Source of the DNA: Arenicola marina
Taxonomy: Eukaryota > Annelida > Polychaeta > Arenicolidae
Direction: 5' to 3'
Length of the DNA stretch: 64,000 bases
NCBI GenBank assembly: GCA_964019135.1
Contig: OZ025249.1
Coordinates: 6,498,039-6,562,038 of the forward strand
This document shows positions 47,101 to 58,103 of this stretch, in pieces (the stretch's first letter is position 1; every line of letters starts with the position of its first letter). A program made the position numbers and the translations under genes. Under the pieces are notes generated by a model. That model made no database searches. It was not told the origin of the DNA and saw only the letters and a list, made by a program, of their open reading frames with translations.

Positions 47101-50100
47101 CTGCAGAAAAACAGTACGCAAGTTTTATAAACCAGGGTCTCCATGGCCCCTCCGAGCATGGGGCCCGCTCAGTAAACCTGCAGAAAAACGTACACAAGTT
47201 GTCAACGCGACAAGGTAGCACCACCTTTCGTCGGGTTTAAATACAGTGCGTGCATATATTTATCCAGCATTTATGCAATTTTCAGCTTTTGTGTGTGAGT
47301 TGTGTGTGTCTTCCTCTGGTGGGTCATGCCGTGGTTGCATAATGATGAACTGTGGCTCCACCCAGTGGAGGGGGGGGGGGTGCTGGGGAGGTACTACCCA
47401 GGCGAGATTGACAGTGACTGTGCCCCCTGTGTCCCCTTCTTCAGAAAAAGGAGGTCACGTGCCTTTTTGTCGCCTATTTTCCAGCGAAAGAAAGGCATGT
47501 GCCATCTAAATATATAGCTGTACCCACTCCATGGCGGCTGGATAAGACGCAGAAGTGGATTTAAATGAGAACTGTTTTTCGTAAATTGAACTCAAGACAG
47601 GAAACTATTGCCGTCTGTCCGCCATGCTCACCCACTTTCTAAACTGATGTAGTCATGACAAAAGGTGATTGATTCAAAAGAAGGTCGGTTGCATATCAGC
47701 TGTTTCTTTCCTTACCCAGTGGTCTTTCCACTTGCTCTTGACTAACGCGGGACCGAAGCTGCGAGCCGGATTCATGCTTCCCCCGGTGTGCTTCCACTGA
47801 AACAAACACCAGCCACAATAATCACACTATACAGTGATTCATGCTTCCCCCGGTGGGCTTCCACTGAAACAAACACCAGCCACAATAATCACACTATACA
47901 GTGATTCATGCTTCTCCCGATGTGTTTCCACTGAAACAAACACCAGCCACAATAATCACACTATACAGTGATTCATGCTTCCCCCGGTGTGTTTCCACTG
48001 AAACAAACACCAGCCACAATAATCACACTATACAGTGATTCATGCTTCCCCCGGTGTGTTTCCACTGAAACAAACACCAGCCACAATAATCACACTATAC
48101 AGTGATTCATGCTTCCCCCGGTGTGTTTCCACTGAAACAAACACCAGCCACAATAATCACACTATACAGTGATTCATGCTTCCCCCGGTGTGTTTCCACT
48201 GAAACAAACACCAGCCACAATAATCACACTATACAGTGATTCATGCTTCCCCCGGTGTGTTTCCACTGAAACAAACACCAGCCACAATAATCACACTATA
48301 CAGTGATTCATGCTTCCCCCGGTGTGTTTCCACTGAAACAAACACCAGCCACAATAATCACACTATACAGTGATTCATGCTACCCCCGGTGTGTTTCCAC
48401 TGAAACAAACACCAGCCACAATAATCACACTATACAGTGATTCATGCTTCCCCCGGTGTGTTTCCACTGAAACAAACACCAGCCACAATAATCACACTAT
48501 ACAGTGATTCATGCTTCCCCCGGTGTGTTTCCACTGAAACAAACACCAGCCACAATAATCACACTATACAGTGATTCATGATTCCTTCTGCGTGCTTCCA
48601 CTGAAACAAACACCAACCACATGAATGTCACACTATACAGTGATTCATGCTTCCTTCCGCTTGTTCCACTGAAACAAACACCATCCACAGGAATGTCACA
48701 GTAGTCAGTGATTCATGCTTCCTTCCGCGTGCTTTCACTGAAACACACACCAACCACATGAATGTCAGACTATACAGTGATTCATGCTTCCCCCGGTATG
48801 CTTAATGGCAAGGGTTAGTCATGGGCCGAGAATTAACCATCGGTAGAATTTGCTTAAACTTGGCATACGGTTAGTATAATATCTCTTTAGTCTTAAACAT
48901 AAGGACAAAAAATGTATTATCATTGTTCCGATTGCATACCAACAATGGCACGATATAGCCTTACAGGCAGGATGAAAGTGCCGTTAAGCCCCAATCAAAT
49001 CAAAGCATACCAACACGATTCATGGCACAAAAGACTGAACCAGTGATAGGGTTATAACGAATACGACACAAAGGATCGATTTGACATTGCTTAGTCACAA
49101 TGCACCAATATTCTACCCGACTTTAGGGGTGGGTGTATACAGCCTCCCATAACTTTTTAAAGAGGTATTATAGTATTTTTTTTAGTTTCCATGTCTCAAT
49201 ATATATTTCTCAATAGCTCTCAAGTTGTAGGAAATTCTATGGAGCGGTTTTGTTTGAAAGACAAAAAATGTATCTGACATGTATTATGAAATCTGCCAAC
49301 CTTCGTTGCGTCATATTCGGAGTTGCCTTATATGCATAACAGAAGTCAGAACACTTTGCATAACGAATTGTAAACCTGGCTGATGTGTGTGAAATATGTA
49401 TGTAATGATATTACTACATACTTCCGTCAGGCGGAATACCTTAATATTTAGATTACACTACCTAAACCGGGGAGGGGGGAAGGGGGGCACTCTTATACAA
49501 ATCTGTGGGAGGGTTCCGCGTGTGCCCCTTGACATGCCTGAGGGGTCGGACACTTGTGATGAAATAGATACCCCTATAATAGAGCGGATATTTTAAAACT
49601 TGCGACTGGGGCGGGGGGCTCTGAAAATGCGCGACATTGAGCTGGTCTACGAAAAGAAAAACCCCTTGCGAGCGGATTTTGACGGTACAATGTTCCTACC
49701 GAGCGTTGTTTAGAGGTGAAAAGGGGGGGCTTTACGGCCCCCCCCCCCCGGGAAACCCAGCAATATACTAGGTACCTCCTATTTTTTACCTATTTATTAC
49801 CTCCTGGCATTTTAGGTTATTCAATCACATGCGACCTCGGCATTGGCCCTATCACGGCCTTCCACGCTCATGACAAATCAAGCCTACGCATTGTCTACGA
49901 AGTCCAGGCCTTCACATCGTCTGCCAAGTCCAGTGAAGACCTCCCATTTAACGACATACTGTACAGAGGATGCCGACAGTGAAGACCTCCCATTTAACGA
50001 CATGCGTACTGTACAGAGGATGCCGACAGTGAAGACCTCCCATTTAACGACATGCGTACTGTACAGAGGATGCCGACAGTGACGACCTCCCATTTAACGA

Positions 50101-53100
50101 CATGCTTACTGTACAGAGGATGCCGACAGTGAAGACCTCCCATTTAACCACATGCTTACTGTGCAGAGGATGCCGACGGTGACCGCCAAGCCAATGATCA
50201 GCGGCGGCACGAATAGCCCTCGCGGCTTGCGGAAGTTGTTAGTAGATCCGTAGATGGCTATGACCAGGACCATGGTGATCCACATCTCTGTCAGGACGCC
50301 CTGCCAGGGACTCACGCCGGGACCAAGCGCTGTGGCCGCCAGGCTCTCCTGGACGTCTTCAGGGGTGATCCTGGAAGAAAGCACATCTGGATCTCCATGA
50401 ACGTGAATGATGGATATCTCTGGTTGGCCAACGAGACTGTGTACTAGATTCCTCTGTCATTAAGAGAGACCTAGTTGGTCTGTTTGTATTTACAGTTTAC
50501 ATGTATGTACTGCCAGCCGGTGACGTCATATTACTGTTTTCACGACAGCGACGGTCACGTAGTGGCCTATTCTAGTCACGTGTCCTCTAAGGTTACAACC
50601 CAATATACGTAGTGTCATGCTAAAAAATGACGCTCTTGGGGCCTTGAATCTATATTTCATGGATGAGTACAAAGCCTTTGACAGGATACATATTGCAATG
50701 AGACAGCGTGAGCCTATAATTATGTTTTATCGGTTCCATTATGTTGACGTATGGCAAAAATTACTTGACCAGTGATATGGAACTTTATCTGTAGCTACAT
50801 TATGACTAATCGGTGGAGGTGACTTATGCATCGGTGTTTTTGTCTACATATCTATGACTGGGTTATTCCAAAGTAGAATGTCACATGCGATAACATCTTC
50901 GCTCCTGGTGGGTTGTGGTCGACATCACCCTGCACCGTAGTATCTTATTATGTGGGACTGGTGTCATGCCTACTTACATTTTTATGAACATCGCGCCGGC
51001 CATGGCACCAGCCATCTGGGCGAACAAGTAGAAAAGTCCTGAGAGACGAACAGAAATCAGAGAGTCAAGTAGCTTTCATTAAGGGTCGGTAGACCTGTTA
51101 CGTCAGATGCTTATTGAAAGCAATATTTTCTATATTTGTTATAATTCCAATCTCTTCTCCATGTCAAATAAGTATATTCTGTTTTAAATCTAAATCCTGA
51201 AAGCCTGTGGGTTTCCCGGAGAAAAGCAAATTTGTTCACGGGAAAAGAAGTTGGTGGCCGGCTTTATATCCCTGCGCCTTTTCACTGTTCGGTGTTCTGT
51301 GTGATGTCGACAGCGGCTCGCTAGGACGTCCGCGCGCAATAAAATAGTCCGCAGTTTTATGTTGAAATTGTTGTTTTACAGCCTCAACGTGATATAAAAC
51401 CTTTAGGCATCATAATTTACGTTAGATACATTTAGCCTTGATTCTAAAATGTTTAAAATCTAAGATGGCCCATGTAAGTAGGCTGCTTTAACACTATATA
51501 CTCGGAAATTTATGAGCAACGATAGTAGCTTTATGGAGCGAGTTCTCGATCACAAGATTCCTCTTTCATCTGGAGCTTTGTAATGTAGCTTGTAATGAAA
51601 TGTAAATATAACATGTGAAAATCAGGTCGTTCATTTTGGCCTTTCGTTGCGCTGTTGGCGATATTTATTGTCACCCCTTTCCGCCCACCCACACCCTCTA
51701 CCTCATGACAACGCCTACCATGTATAGCCCTCTCTTCTTCACTTTCTTCGCTTTCTCGTCACGGATGGTGACCCACCCCCCTCCAAGTCCCTCCAGATTC
51801 AACCCCTGCCTCGCCCTCGCCACAGCAACCCTCCAACAATTTAACGCCGACTCGTAACATCTAGCGAACAGTAGATTGTCAAGGCCACCGCAACGCTCCA
51901 TTGATTTACCGCAGACCGATATATGTGGTCTCGGCGCCAGATCGGAGAGCCATCTAGCGAATTAGATATTACCAGGGCCTCTGCAACGCCCAAACGGCCA
52001 CCATTGCTTGTTGAATACATGGGTACGTGTTACCCCAATAAATCTATCCAGAACTGTTTTCTTTGCCTTCAGTCGAGGTCTAAAATAAACAAAAAATCCG
52101 CCCGTCTCTTTGTCCCAAGTTTTTTTCCGCCATGGAGTTATAGGGCGGATATATAACTGACCTACCTCCCCCAGCCCCTCGACACGCATCTCCCCTCTCA
52201 CTCGGCCACCCCGACTTAGTCCCATGCACCCAAAACCCTGACGCGGGTCATTGACTTTCGCAATTGACGACACAGCCCGCCATGTCGTTGGTTACATAGC
52301 CAATGCGGATATTCATACACACATTTTGTTATACTCTAAAAACATTGGCCATCTGTGTGCATAGAGAAAGTTTAGAATACCAACATCAGGTGGAGAGATG
52401 GGCTTCTAGGCTTTCAAGGGATGCACAAATGAGCGACATAACCAAGACGACTTCAATGAAAACTGACGACCGGGTATCAGCATCTATTGGGAGGACACTC
52501 ATATTCTCCAAATATTAAGGAGTTTAAGGTAGTTGCCTGATTGATCGGTTTACGGGGTTTCATTTAGCCTTAACTACGCCATTCACTGTTAAACCACGTT
52601 GTCAATGTATTGCAATCCGTCATTCATATGACTTCAGTAATCAGATTTCAGTAATACATATGAAATCTCGTAATACGGAAATAAAAGTAATTCTAAATGG
52701 CTCCAACCATAACGAACCATAACGTACATGAATAAGAAAATAATAATCTTGCCCTCACCTAATCAATAAAAACTTGAAATTGTGCCCTCAACTCGCGTGA
52801 ACACGAATACAAACATTTAACAACCGGCATTCATCTCAAGTAAACGGGATGAATAATAATGTAAAACCTGCCCTTCCATCTGATGAAGATGGATATACAA
52901 TCGATGTCTTGTCCTCACCTCTGGTGAACGTGATTTCCAAGCCCAGCACCATGGCGAAGGTGACTGCCGGGTTCATGTGTGCGCCGCCGAAGTCTCCCAG
53001 AGCCCAGGCGAGGACGGCGACGACGAAGCCCATGCCGAGGGCGGTCTGGACGGGGGTGCCGAGACCCGGGTCCCCCCATGACAGCGGCAAGGTGCACTGC

Positions 53101-53213
53101 GCCGCCAGCAACAGACACGTCGCGAAGAACTCGGCCAGGACGTCGCGCCAGAACGAGGCGCTGCCGAGCTCCTCCCGGATGTGACGTCCGTCGCATACCC
53201 GGATGTACTTCAT
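46966..53213 (-). CDS. AQP: aquaporin AQP-b (5 exons)
   Basis: A second complete MIP-family channel. Exons on the - strand: 53213-52919, 51038-50978, 50370-50160, 47796-47716, 47100-46966. Phases are 1, 2, 0, 0 as in AQP-a, and exons 2-4 have identical lengths (61, 211, 81 bp). The product is about 260 residues: first NPA at 81-83 ([11 protein letters not shown]), second at 198-200 ([15 protein letters not shown]), Arg201. By spacing to AQP1 the filter is Met61, Ile186, Gly195, Arg201, again without His. The ATG at 53213 ([11 protein letters not shown]) is the first in frame. Exon 5 has a consensus donor (CAG|GTAAGTG) just before its TGA, so a further exon is possible, but a poly(A) signal follows closely. 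Three of its exons have their splice sites duplicated in arrays or as a decayed copy. Confidence 0.92.
47101..47177 (-). pseudogene. decayed tandem duplicate of AQP-b exon 5
   Basis: The 77-bp segment directly upstream of exon 5 repeats its acceptor (TTTTTCTGCAG) and its first 18 codons, with Trp changed to a TGA stop at the third codon ([17 protein letters not shown]). It then runs into the acceptor of the true exon 5. Splicing into this copy would truncate the channel. Confidence 0.85.
47716..47796 (-). CDS. AQP: AQP-b exon 4 (second NPA)
   Basis: An 81-bp, phase-0 exon encoding [18 protein letters not shown]... to WKDHW. Acceptor GTTTGTTTCAG, donor CACTGG|GTAAGG. Its acceptor and first nine codons are copied about 15 times upstream. 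Confidence 0.93.
47766..48800. repeat. minisatellite, 67 bp x about 15, carries copies of AQP-b exon 4 acceptor
   Basis: On the - strand each unit reads GTTTCAG|TGGAAACACACCGGG then GGAAGCATGAAT, i.e. the exon 4 acceptor and the codons for WKHTGGSMN, breaking off just before Pro-Ala of the NPA motif. The rest of the unit is intronic. Distal units (48580-48790) are more diverged. All copies run into TGA five codons after the Asn. Confidence 0.95.
48801..49929. other. AQP-b intron 3, unique part
   Basis: AT-rich sequence with several G- or C-homopolymer runs around 49470-49750. No coding or repeat feature recognised. Confidence 0.4.
49930..50166. repeat. tandem repeat, 50 bp x 4-5, carries copies of AQP-b exon 3 donor
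   Basis: On the - strand each unit contains GTCGGCATCCTCTGTACA|GT, matching the true exon 3 end GTCGGCATCCTCTGCACA|GT, followed by ACGCATGTCGTTAAATGGGA against AAGCATGTGGTTAAATGGGA. Decoy donors are GTACGC rather than GTAAGC. Read-through meets a stop in the second unit. Confidence 0.92.
50160..50370 (-). CDS. AQP: AQP-b exon 3 (211 bp)
   Basis: Encodes [18 protein letters not shown]..., helix 4 ([14 protein letters not shown]), loop (NNFRKPRG) and helix 5 ([16 protein letters not shown]). Acceptor TCTTCCAG, donor TGCACA|GTAAGC. Its end and donor are copied in the 50-bp array that follows. Confidence 0.92.
50650..50785 (+). mobile_element. short reverse-transcriptase-like fragment
   Basis: The + strand reads [12 protein letters not shown] and continues about 30 residues to a stop. 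The DY.KAFDRI pattern is found in non-LTR reverse transcriptases. Only this short piece is seen, in AQP-b intron 2, so it could be chance. Confidence 0.35.
50978..51038 (-). CDS. AQP: AQP-b exon 2 (61 bp)
   Basis: Encodes [20 protein letters not shown] and part of Met119 (helix 3). Acceptor TCTCTCAG, donor AAAAT|GTAAGT. Confidence 0.92.
51039..52918. other. AQP-b intron 1
   Basis: Single-copy sequence. Small frames on both strands near 51.7 and 52.0 kb lack resemblance to known families and splice support. Nothing further recognised. Confidence 0.4.
52919..53213 (-). CDS. AQP: AQP-b exon 1 (N-terminus, first NPA)
   Basis: Encodes residues 1-98, [17 protein letters not shown]... through [19 protein letters not shown] and [11 protein letters not shown] to EITFTR. 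Donor AGAG|GTGAGG, phase 1. Confidence 0.92.
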
Positions 53214-55584
53214 GTCACTCGTTATTATAATAACAAAATGATTCAGGACTGTGTCAGAGCATGGATATGACACTAGCCCCCGTGCCTTACGGGTACGTAC
53301 CTTCGATAATGATAAATGTTCATGTAACGCCCTAGACGTTCCGTGTGTGGCGACACTTATGGCCCGATGGTGCAGTTATCCGGGTTTTGTCTATGTCGGC
53401 GTTGAGATCCCCGCTTAGCATGAACGTAACGTCACTCAACCTTCACGGTGTGGTGGGTTTCACTCGCCTCTCAGATCGTTCCACCCCAGAGCACATCTTC
53501 AGTAGGTGGCTTTAACCAGCACAGCCACAAGGTTTGGTCAACAACATACCCCGCGCGGCGTCCCATTTTCAATTACATAAGCTTTGTGTCGATTTAAAAA
53601 GGACTAGATACACGTGGCTGTCTCCGTATAAAGGGACTCGAACCTGTGCATGCTGATGATGTAAGTAACCAAACCAAAACTCTTCAAGTGTTAGTCACCC
53701 AACCGCTGCAATGCGCGGGGCATGTGTCCTTGCCGCACCTTTCGCTATTAGGTATAGATAGTCATCACAGGCACAGCGCGCCGTGGTCTCGTATGAACAA
53801 GGACACTTCACCCCGGGGCCAGAGATTGCGGAGCCGCAGACAGGTGCAAAGACATGCGATATACAGGGGGCACGAACGATATACCAGTAATTGCCATGTC
53901 AGCCTTTATCATACCGAGAGGGCCACATGGTTTGGGGTGGGCGTGGGGGCAGTGGAGGGGGTGTGGTTGGCCCTGAACTGGGCTACTTGCAGAGCCGACG
54001 ATATATATATCTACTCAAGGCGATCAGCTGATCGGTATCGCCGGACGAGAGCGCATGCGCAGGTAATCGTGCCTGATATAATCTGATAGTGGTTTGTTTG
54101 TGGCTTTCATCAGTCTATTGACAGAAGCCCACGTCGTAGATGTCGTTCTCAGTCAACGGAATTATGACTTCTTATGTAGCCCCCCCCCCCCACTCCCCCC
54201 AATACGAACCTCTCTTCCGCCTCTATCGTCCGCACGGCCAGAGCGGCCAGTCCCCTTGGAGCCGTCACTTCATGGGTGCGCCAACCCCCACCCCGGTCCC
54301 CACCCCGGTCTCCACCCCGGCCCCACACAAACACAACCACACAAACATACTGTAGCTGTCCTCTCGCGCTTATAGAAATATATAAGTTTTTTAGGACATC
54401 ACGCAGAGCAAGTGTAATGAATCGTCTAGTGGAGATAACCCAAGAGTGAGACACCACTAGACATCACTCCAAGGTGGACGACGTATGCACTCGAGATGAG
54501 CTGCCGCTTTTTTCTTCGCCGCAGTCGGATGAAGCTCGCGGGGTTTGTATACATCGTGTGAGGCACGGTTGTTTGGCTGAGCTCAGACACCGCCCCTTAC
54601 CGCCACCCACAGGCGTTATCAACGCTGCCATCCATCGGGGTTATCATCTTATACAGGCAAATAAATGTGAGGACCTCGTATGACATGCATAGATAAGTGC
54701 AAAAAAAACACAGGCGTACAGATTACAGATTCCGATTGATGCGAACATCAACAGTGTTCGTAAATACATCACATGGTACAAAAACATACACATGGTAAAC
54801 AAGCACACAACACATTGCTACAGCCGTATACAAACAGTTCCCAATGAAGCATTCCAAGTTTACGCCAGGTTACCTTATACATTTGTTCCCACTTGATGCT
54901 TCTGATCTGTTCTGATGAAACGAATGCCCTCTGCTGGTTCTGCTTTATTGATCACTCACGCATAGGTATCACCACTTTGTTTAAAACGGGACCAAACCAT
55001 GGGTCATAGTTCTCTCCGCGGACCTAAACACTCGCCCAGTAAGTGGGCTTACCCCACAATCCCGTGTAGTTTATAAAGTTTGTGAGGTCATTGAAGACTT
55101 TAATTAGTATTCATCCCCTTTAATCGAAGACATTTAATGCTGACGTGCAATCCATTGTCCTGAGTTATCGTGTCTCGGTGGACTTATTGGTGAACTAGTA
55201 GTCAATCAGATCAATTAAATTTGATAATAGACGGCCCCAGGGGAAATTCTGGCAGAGCTAACTCTAGCTTGCTCTGCTAACTCTAGCTAATTTTAGCTCG
55301 CTCTGCTAACTCTAGCTAACTCTAACTCGCTCTGGGCCGCATAACACGCAAAAGGCGATTACTGACTTATAGTTGCATAATTTTCAACAGTTTATCATAT
55401 GTTCAACAGTTTATCGTATCTTCACTATCAAATTATACCATTTTAAGAACAAGATGGAGGAATAAAAGCCGAGCAAACAGCTGATATAAATGCCAACCGG
55501 GGAATGGCAAGACTGTCACTACGCGGTGCGATGCAGGAAAGCGGCCATATTCTCGGTTTGCTGCTGTTCTTCAGTGCGGAAATA
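53214..55584. other. 5' flank of AQP-b / intergenic
   Basis: Contains a short C-rich stretch at 54180-54330 and a small repeat of CTCTGCTAACTCTAGCTAA at 55255-55330. No promoter element or gene can be supported. Confidence 0.4.
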
Positions 55585-55910
55585 ATGATCGTTCTGGTGT
55601 CTATTTTGTCTAGAAATCTTACAAATCTGATTCAGGGATATATGTTGTGCAGAATACAAAAATTGGTACCAGATGTGTACCGATTATAACTTGTTATAAA
55701 GTGATCTTGTGTGTTTGTTCTGTGAATAACAATGCCATAGAACCAACCTTCCCCTGACAAAAGAAACGTTGAAGCCGGGCACCTGAACCAACTTCATACG
55801 CAGGCATGGTAAACGCATGCAAAACCGGTGTTCTAACCCGAAACACGTAGTGTATATTTTTAACGAGAGATGTAGCCTGTGGTATCTGGAACGGTCTATC
55901 CTATCTGGTT
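55585..55910 (+). mobile_element. dispersed repeat family 2, copy 2
   Basis: Same orientation as the copy at 21365-21880, with the same ordered blocks (GATGTGTACCGATTATAACT, TGTTCTGTGAATAACAATGC, CCCGAAACACGTAGTGT). An internal part of about 100 bp present in copy 1 is missing here. Confidence 0.65.
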
Positions 55911-56224
55911 AATGAAAATAGGTTCTTCCAAAATTGATTATGTCAACCTGAACAACATAGACCGAACTTGAACAACAAGCAGCGCGAAATATCGGAGGTT
56001 CCGAACCACGGTGCTTTCGCTATGTGCACTCAGCGGAAGGGTTTACAGAGCCATCAGGTAGAAGTGGAGAATGCCATAAAATTATATAGGCTTTATCTGC
56101 TTACAGGACAAGTGACAGTATGGCATGCTTCCGGGTTCTGACGATGTGAACTAATTGCGCTTTAACAACTTGTGAAACGTGTGACACAACCTCTGCGCAT
56201 GTTAAGCATGTTTCATTTCATGTT

Positions 56225-56890
56225 ATCGTTAGTCCCTGAGCCCCCGACCTGACCCTCACAGACCATGTACCCCGACCTCACCCTCACATTCTCTGAACCC
56301 CGACCTCACCCTCACAGACTCTGAACCCCGACCTCACCCCCACAGACCCTGTACCCCGACCTCACCCTCACAGACTCTGAACCCCGACCTCACCTTCACA
56401 GACCCTGTACCCCCGACCTCACCCTCACGGACTCTGAACCCCGACCACACCCTCACATTCTCTGAACCCCGACCTCACCCTCAATTTGACTCTGAACCCC
56501 GATCTCACCCTGACAGACCCTGAGCACCCGACCTCACCCTCACATTCTCTGAACCCCGACCTCACCCTCACAGACTCTGAACCCCGACCTCACCCTCACA
56601 GACCCTGTACCCCGACCTCACCCTCACATTATCTGAACCCCGACCTCACCTCACAGAATCTGAACCCCGACCTCATCCACACAGACCCTGAGCCCCCGAC
56701 CTCACCCTCACAGACCCTGAGCCCCCGACCTCACCCTCACATTCTCTGAACCCCGACCTCACCCTCACATTCTCTGAACCCCGACCTCACCCTCACAGAC
56801 TCTGAACACCGACCTCACCCTTACAGACCCTGAGCCCCCGACCTCACCCTCACAGACCCTGAGCCCCCGACCTCACCCTCACATGCTTTG
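56225..56890. repeat. minisatellite, about 28 bp x 23
   Basis: The unit is CCCTCACAGACTCTGAACCC then CGACCTCA, with ATTCT, CCCTG and GAGCCCC variants. It is intergenic, between the ends of AQP-b (5') and AQP-c (3'). Confidence 0.92.
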
Positions 56891-57272
56891 AGCACCGAGC
56901 ACCTTGCACAACATACCGCAAACACAACGTAATTAAACGGAACGTTTTAATTGCTACAACGCGGCATGGGCCGAACAATAAAGACTCCTGTTATTACACA
57001 CGGCTGCAGTCTTGCAATAACTCCAAAGACTCCCAGAATCTGGGACCCCATGTAGTGCTCAGGCCGTCTAAATAAGCAGCATTTACTATTCAATTTAGAC
57101 CAGATGGCGGTTAACATGGAAAGCATTGAAGGGCAGACGACGCAAAGTTGTAACGAAATTGTAACGAAATCCTCTGCAGCTACGTCTATGCTATGATGCA
57201 GTTTTCTGAATTCTTCATCGGGATTTAGTTGCTTGCAGGTATCTACACCCCTACCCTACCTGGTGACCATGG

Positions 57273-58103
57273 TTACGCAGGATGCGTGTTCTGGCCCCGC
57301 AGATGGGGCGGTTTCTTTCGGACCACCGCGTAATATGTGGCACCGGAAGTCACAAGCTGCTCCACTTCCGCTTTGGTTCTGCTTTCTCTCCTGCTCAGAT
57401 CCGCCCTGTTTTCTCTGGCGTCTGGACTCCTTAGGTCCAACCCTCGGTCTCTGGCGGCTGGATTCAACCTTGTGGATGGGCTCCCTGGATCTGACCTTCT
57501 CTCTCTTGTCTCCGGATGCTCTCTACCAGGAGAATGAGTTCGGTTACGTATATAATTGTTTTCTTCTGCTCTGTTTTGTCTGCTCATTGGATCCAGCCTT
57601 CTTCGGTGTATATCTGGATTCGCCGAGCTTTGCCCCCTGTCCGTATTTGCCGTGGTCTGTCCTCTTTCCGGATCCGCCGTGGTCTGTCCTCTTTCTGGAC
57701 TCGTCATGCTATGTCCTCTTTCCGGATTCATACCTCTGCCAGGATCAACGATACCCTGTCTTCTATCGGGATCCGCCCCACTCATTCGACCTTCTGGATC
57801 TGTCCTCCTAAGGTTGCCATGTATATCCACCTCGTCAGGTTGGCGGTCTGGATCATTCCGGGTCGCCCCAGATGCGGATCTCTGGACAGGCTGCCTTTCT
57901 CCGCCATCGACATACCGGACTCGCGGCGGCCCTCTGGATAACCGACCGAGGCGCCGGCGTGCCCTCTGGGGCGACCCCTGCCGGCGGCGGCCGCGGCGCA
58001 GGCCCCTCGGTCGGATCCAGGGTCGGGGTCGCTCCGGACTGTCCGCCAGGGTGTAGAGTCCCGCCGCCACGAAGGCCGCCACCACCGAGGACACCCAGTA
58101 AAC
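57273..58103 (-). CDS. AQP: AQP-c exon 5 (helix 6 and long tail)
   Basis: Codes 276 residues and TAA at 57273-57275. After VYWVSSVVAAFVAAGLYTLA comes an Arg/Pro-rich stretch (RPRGLRRGRRRQ), a repeat zone with SPERGQTTADPERGQTTA, then ERRSDPGSPS and SRRESRTKAEVEQL. No domain is recognised; the tail is predicted disordered and cytoplasmic. Confidence 0.85.
   Translation of the reverse strand, partial: VYWVSSVVAAFVAAGLYTLADSPERPRPWIRPRGLRRGRRRQGSPQRARRRLGRLSRGPPRVRYVDGGERQPVQRSASGATRNDPDRQPDEVDIHGNLRRTDPEGRMSGADPDRRQGIVDPGRGMNPERGHSMTSPERGQTTADPERGQTTANTDRGQSSANPDIHRRRLDPMSRQNRAEENNYIRNRTHSPGREHPETRERRSDPGSPSTRLNPAARDRGLDLRSPDARENRADLSRRESRTKAEVEQLVTSGATYYAVVRKKPPHLRGQNTHPA

Noticed and set aside
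57233-58056. + strand frames of 141 to 192 codons
   Set aside because: They are shadows of AQP-c exon 5, whose - strand frame has the conserved VYW start and acceptor.
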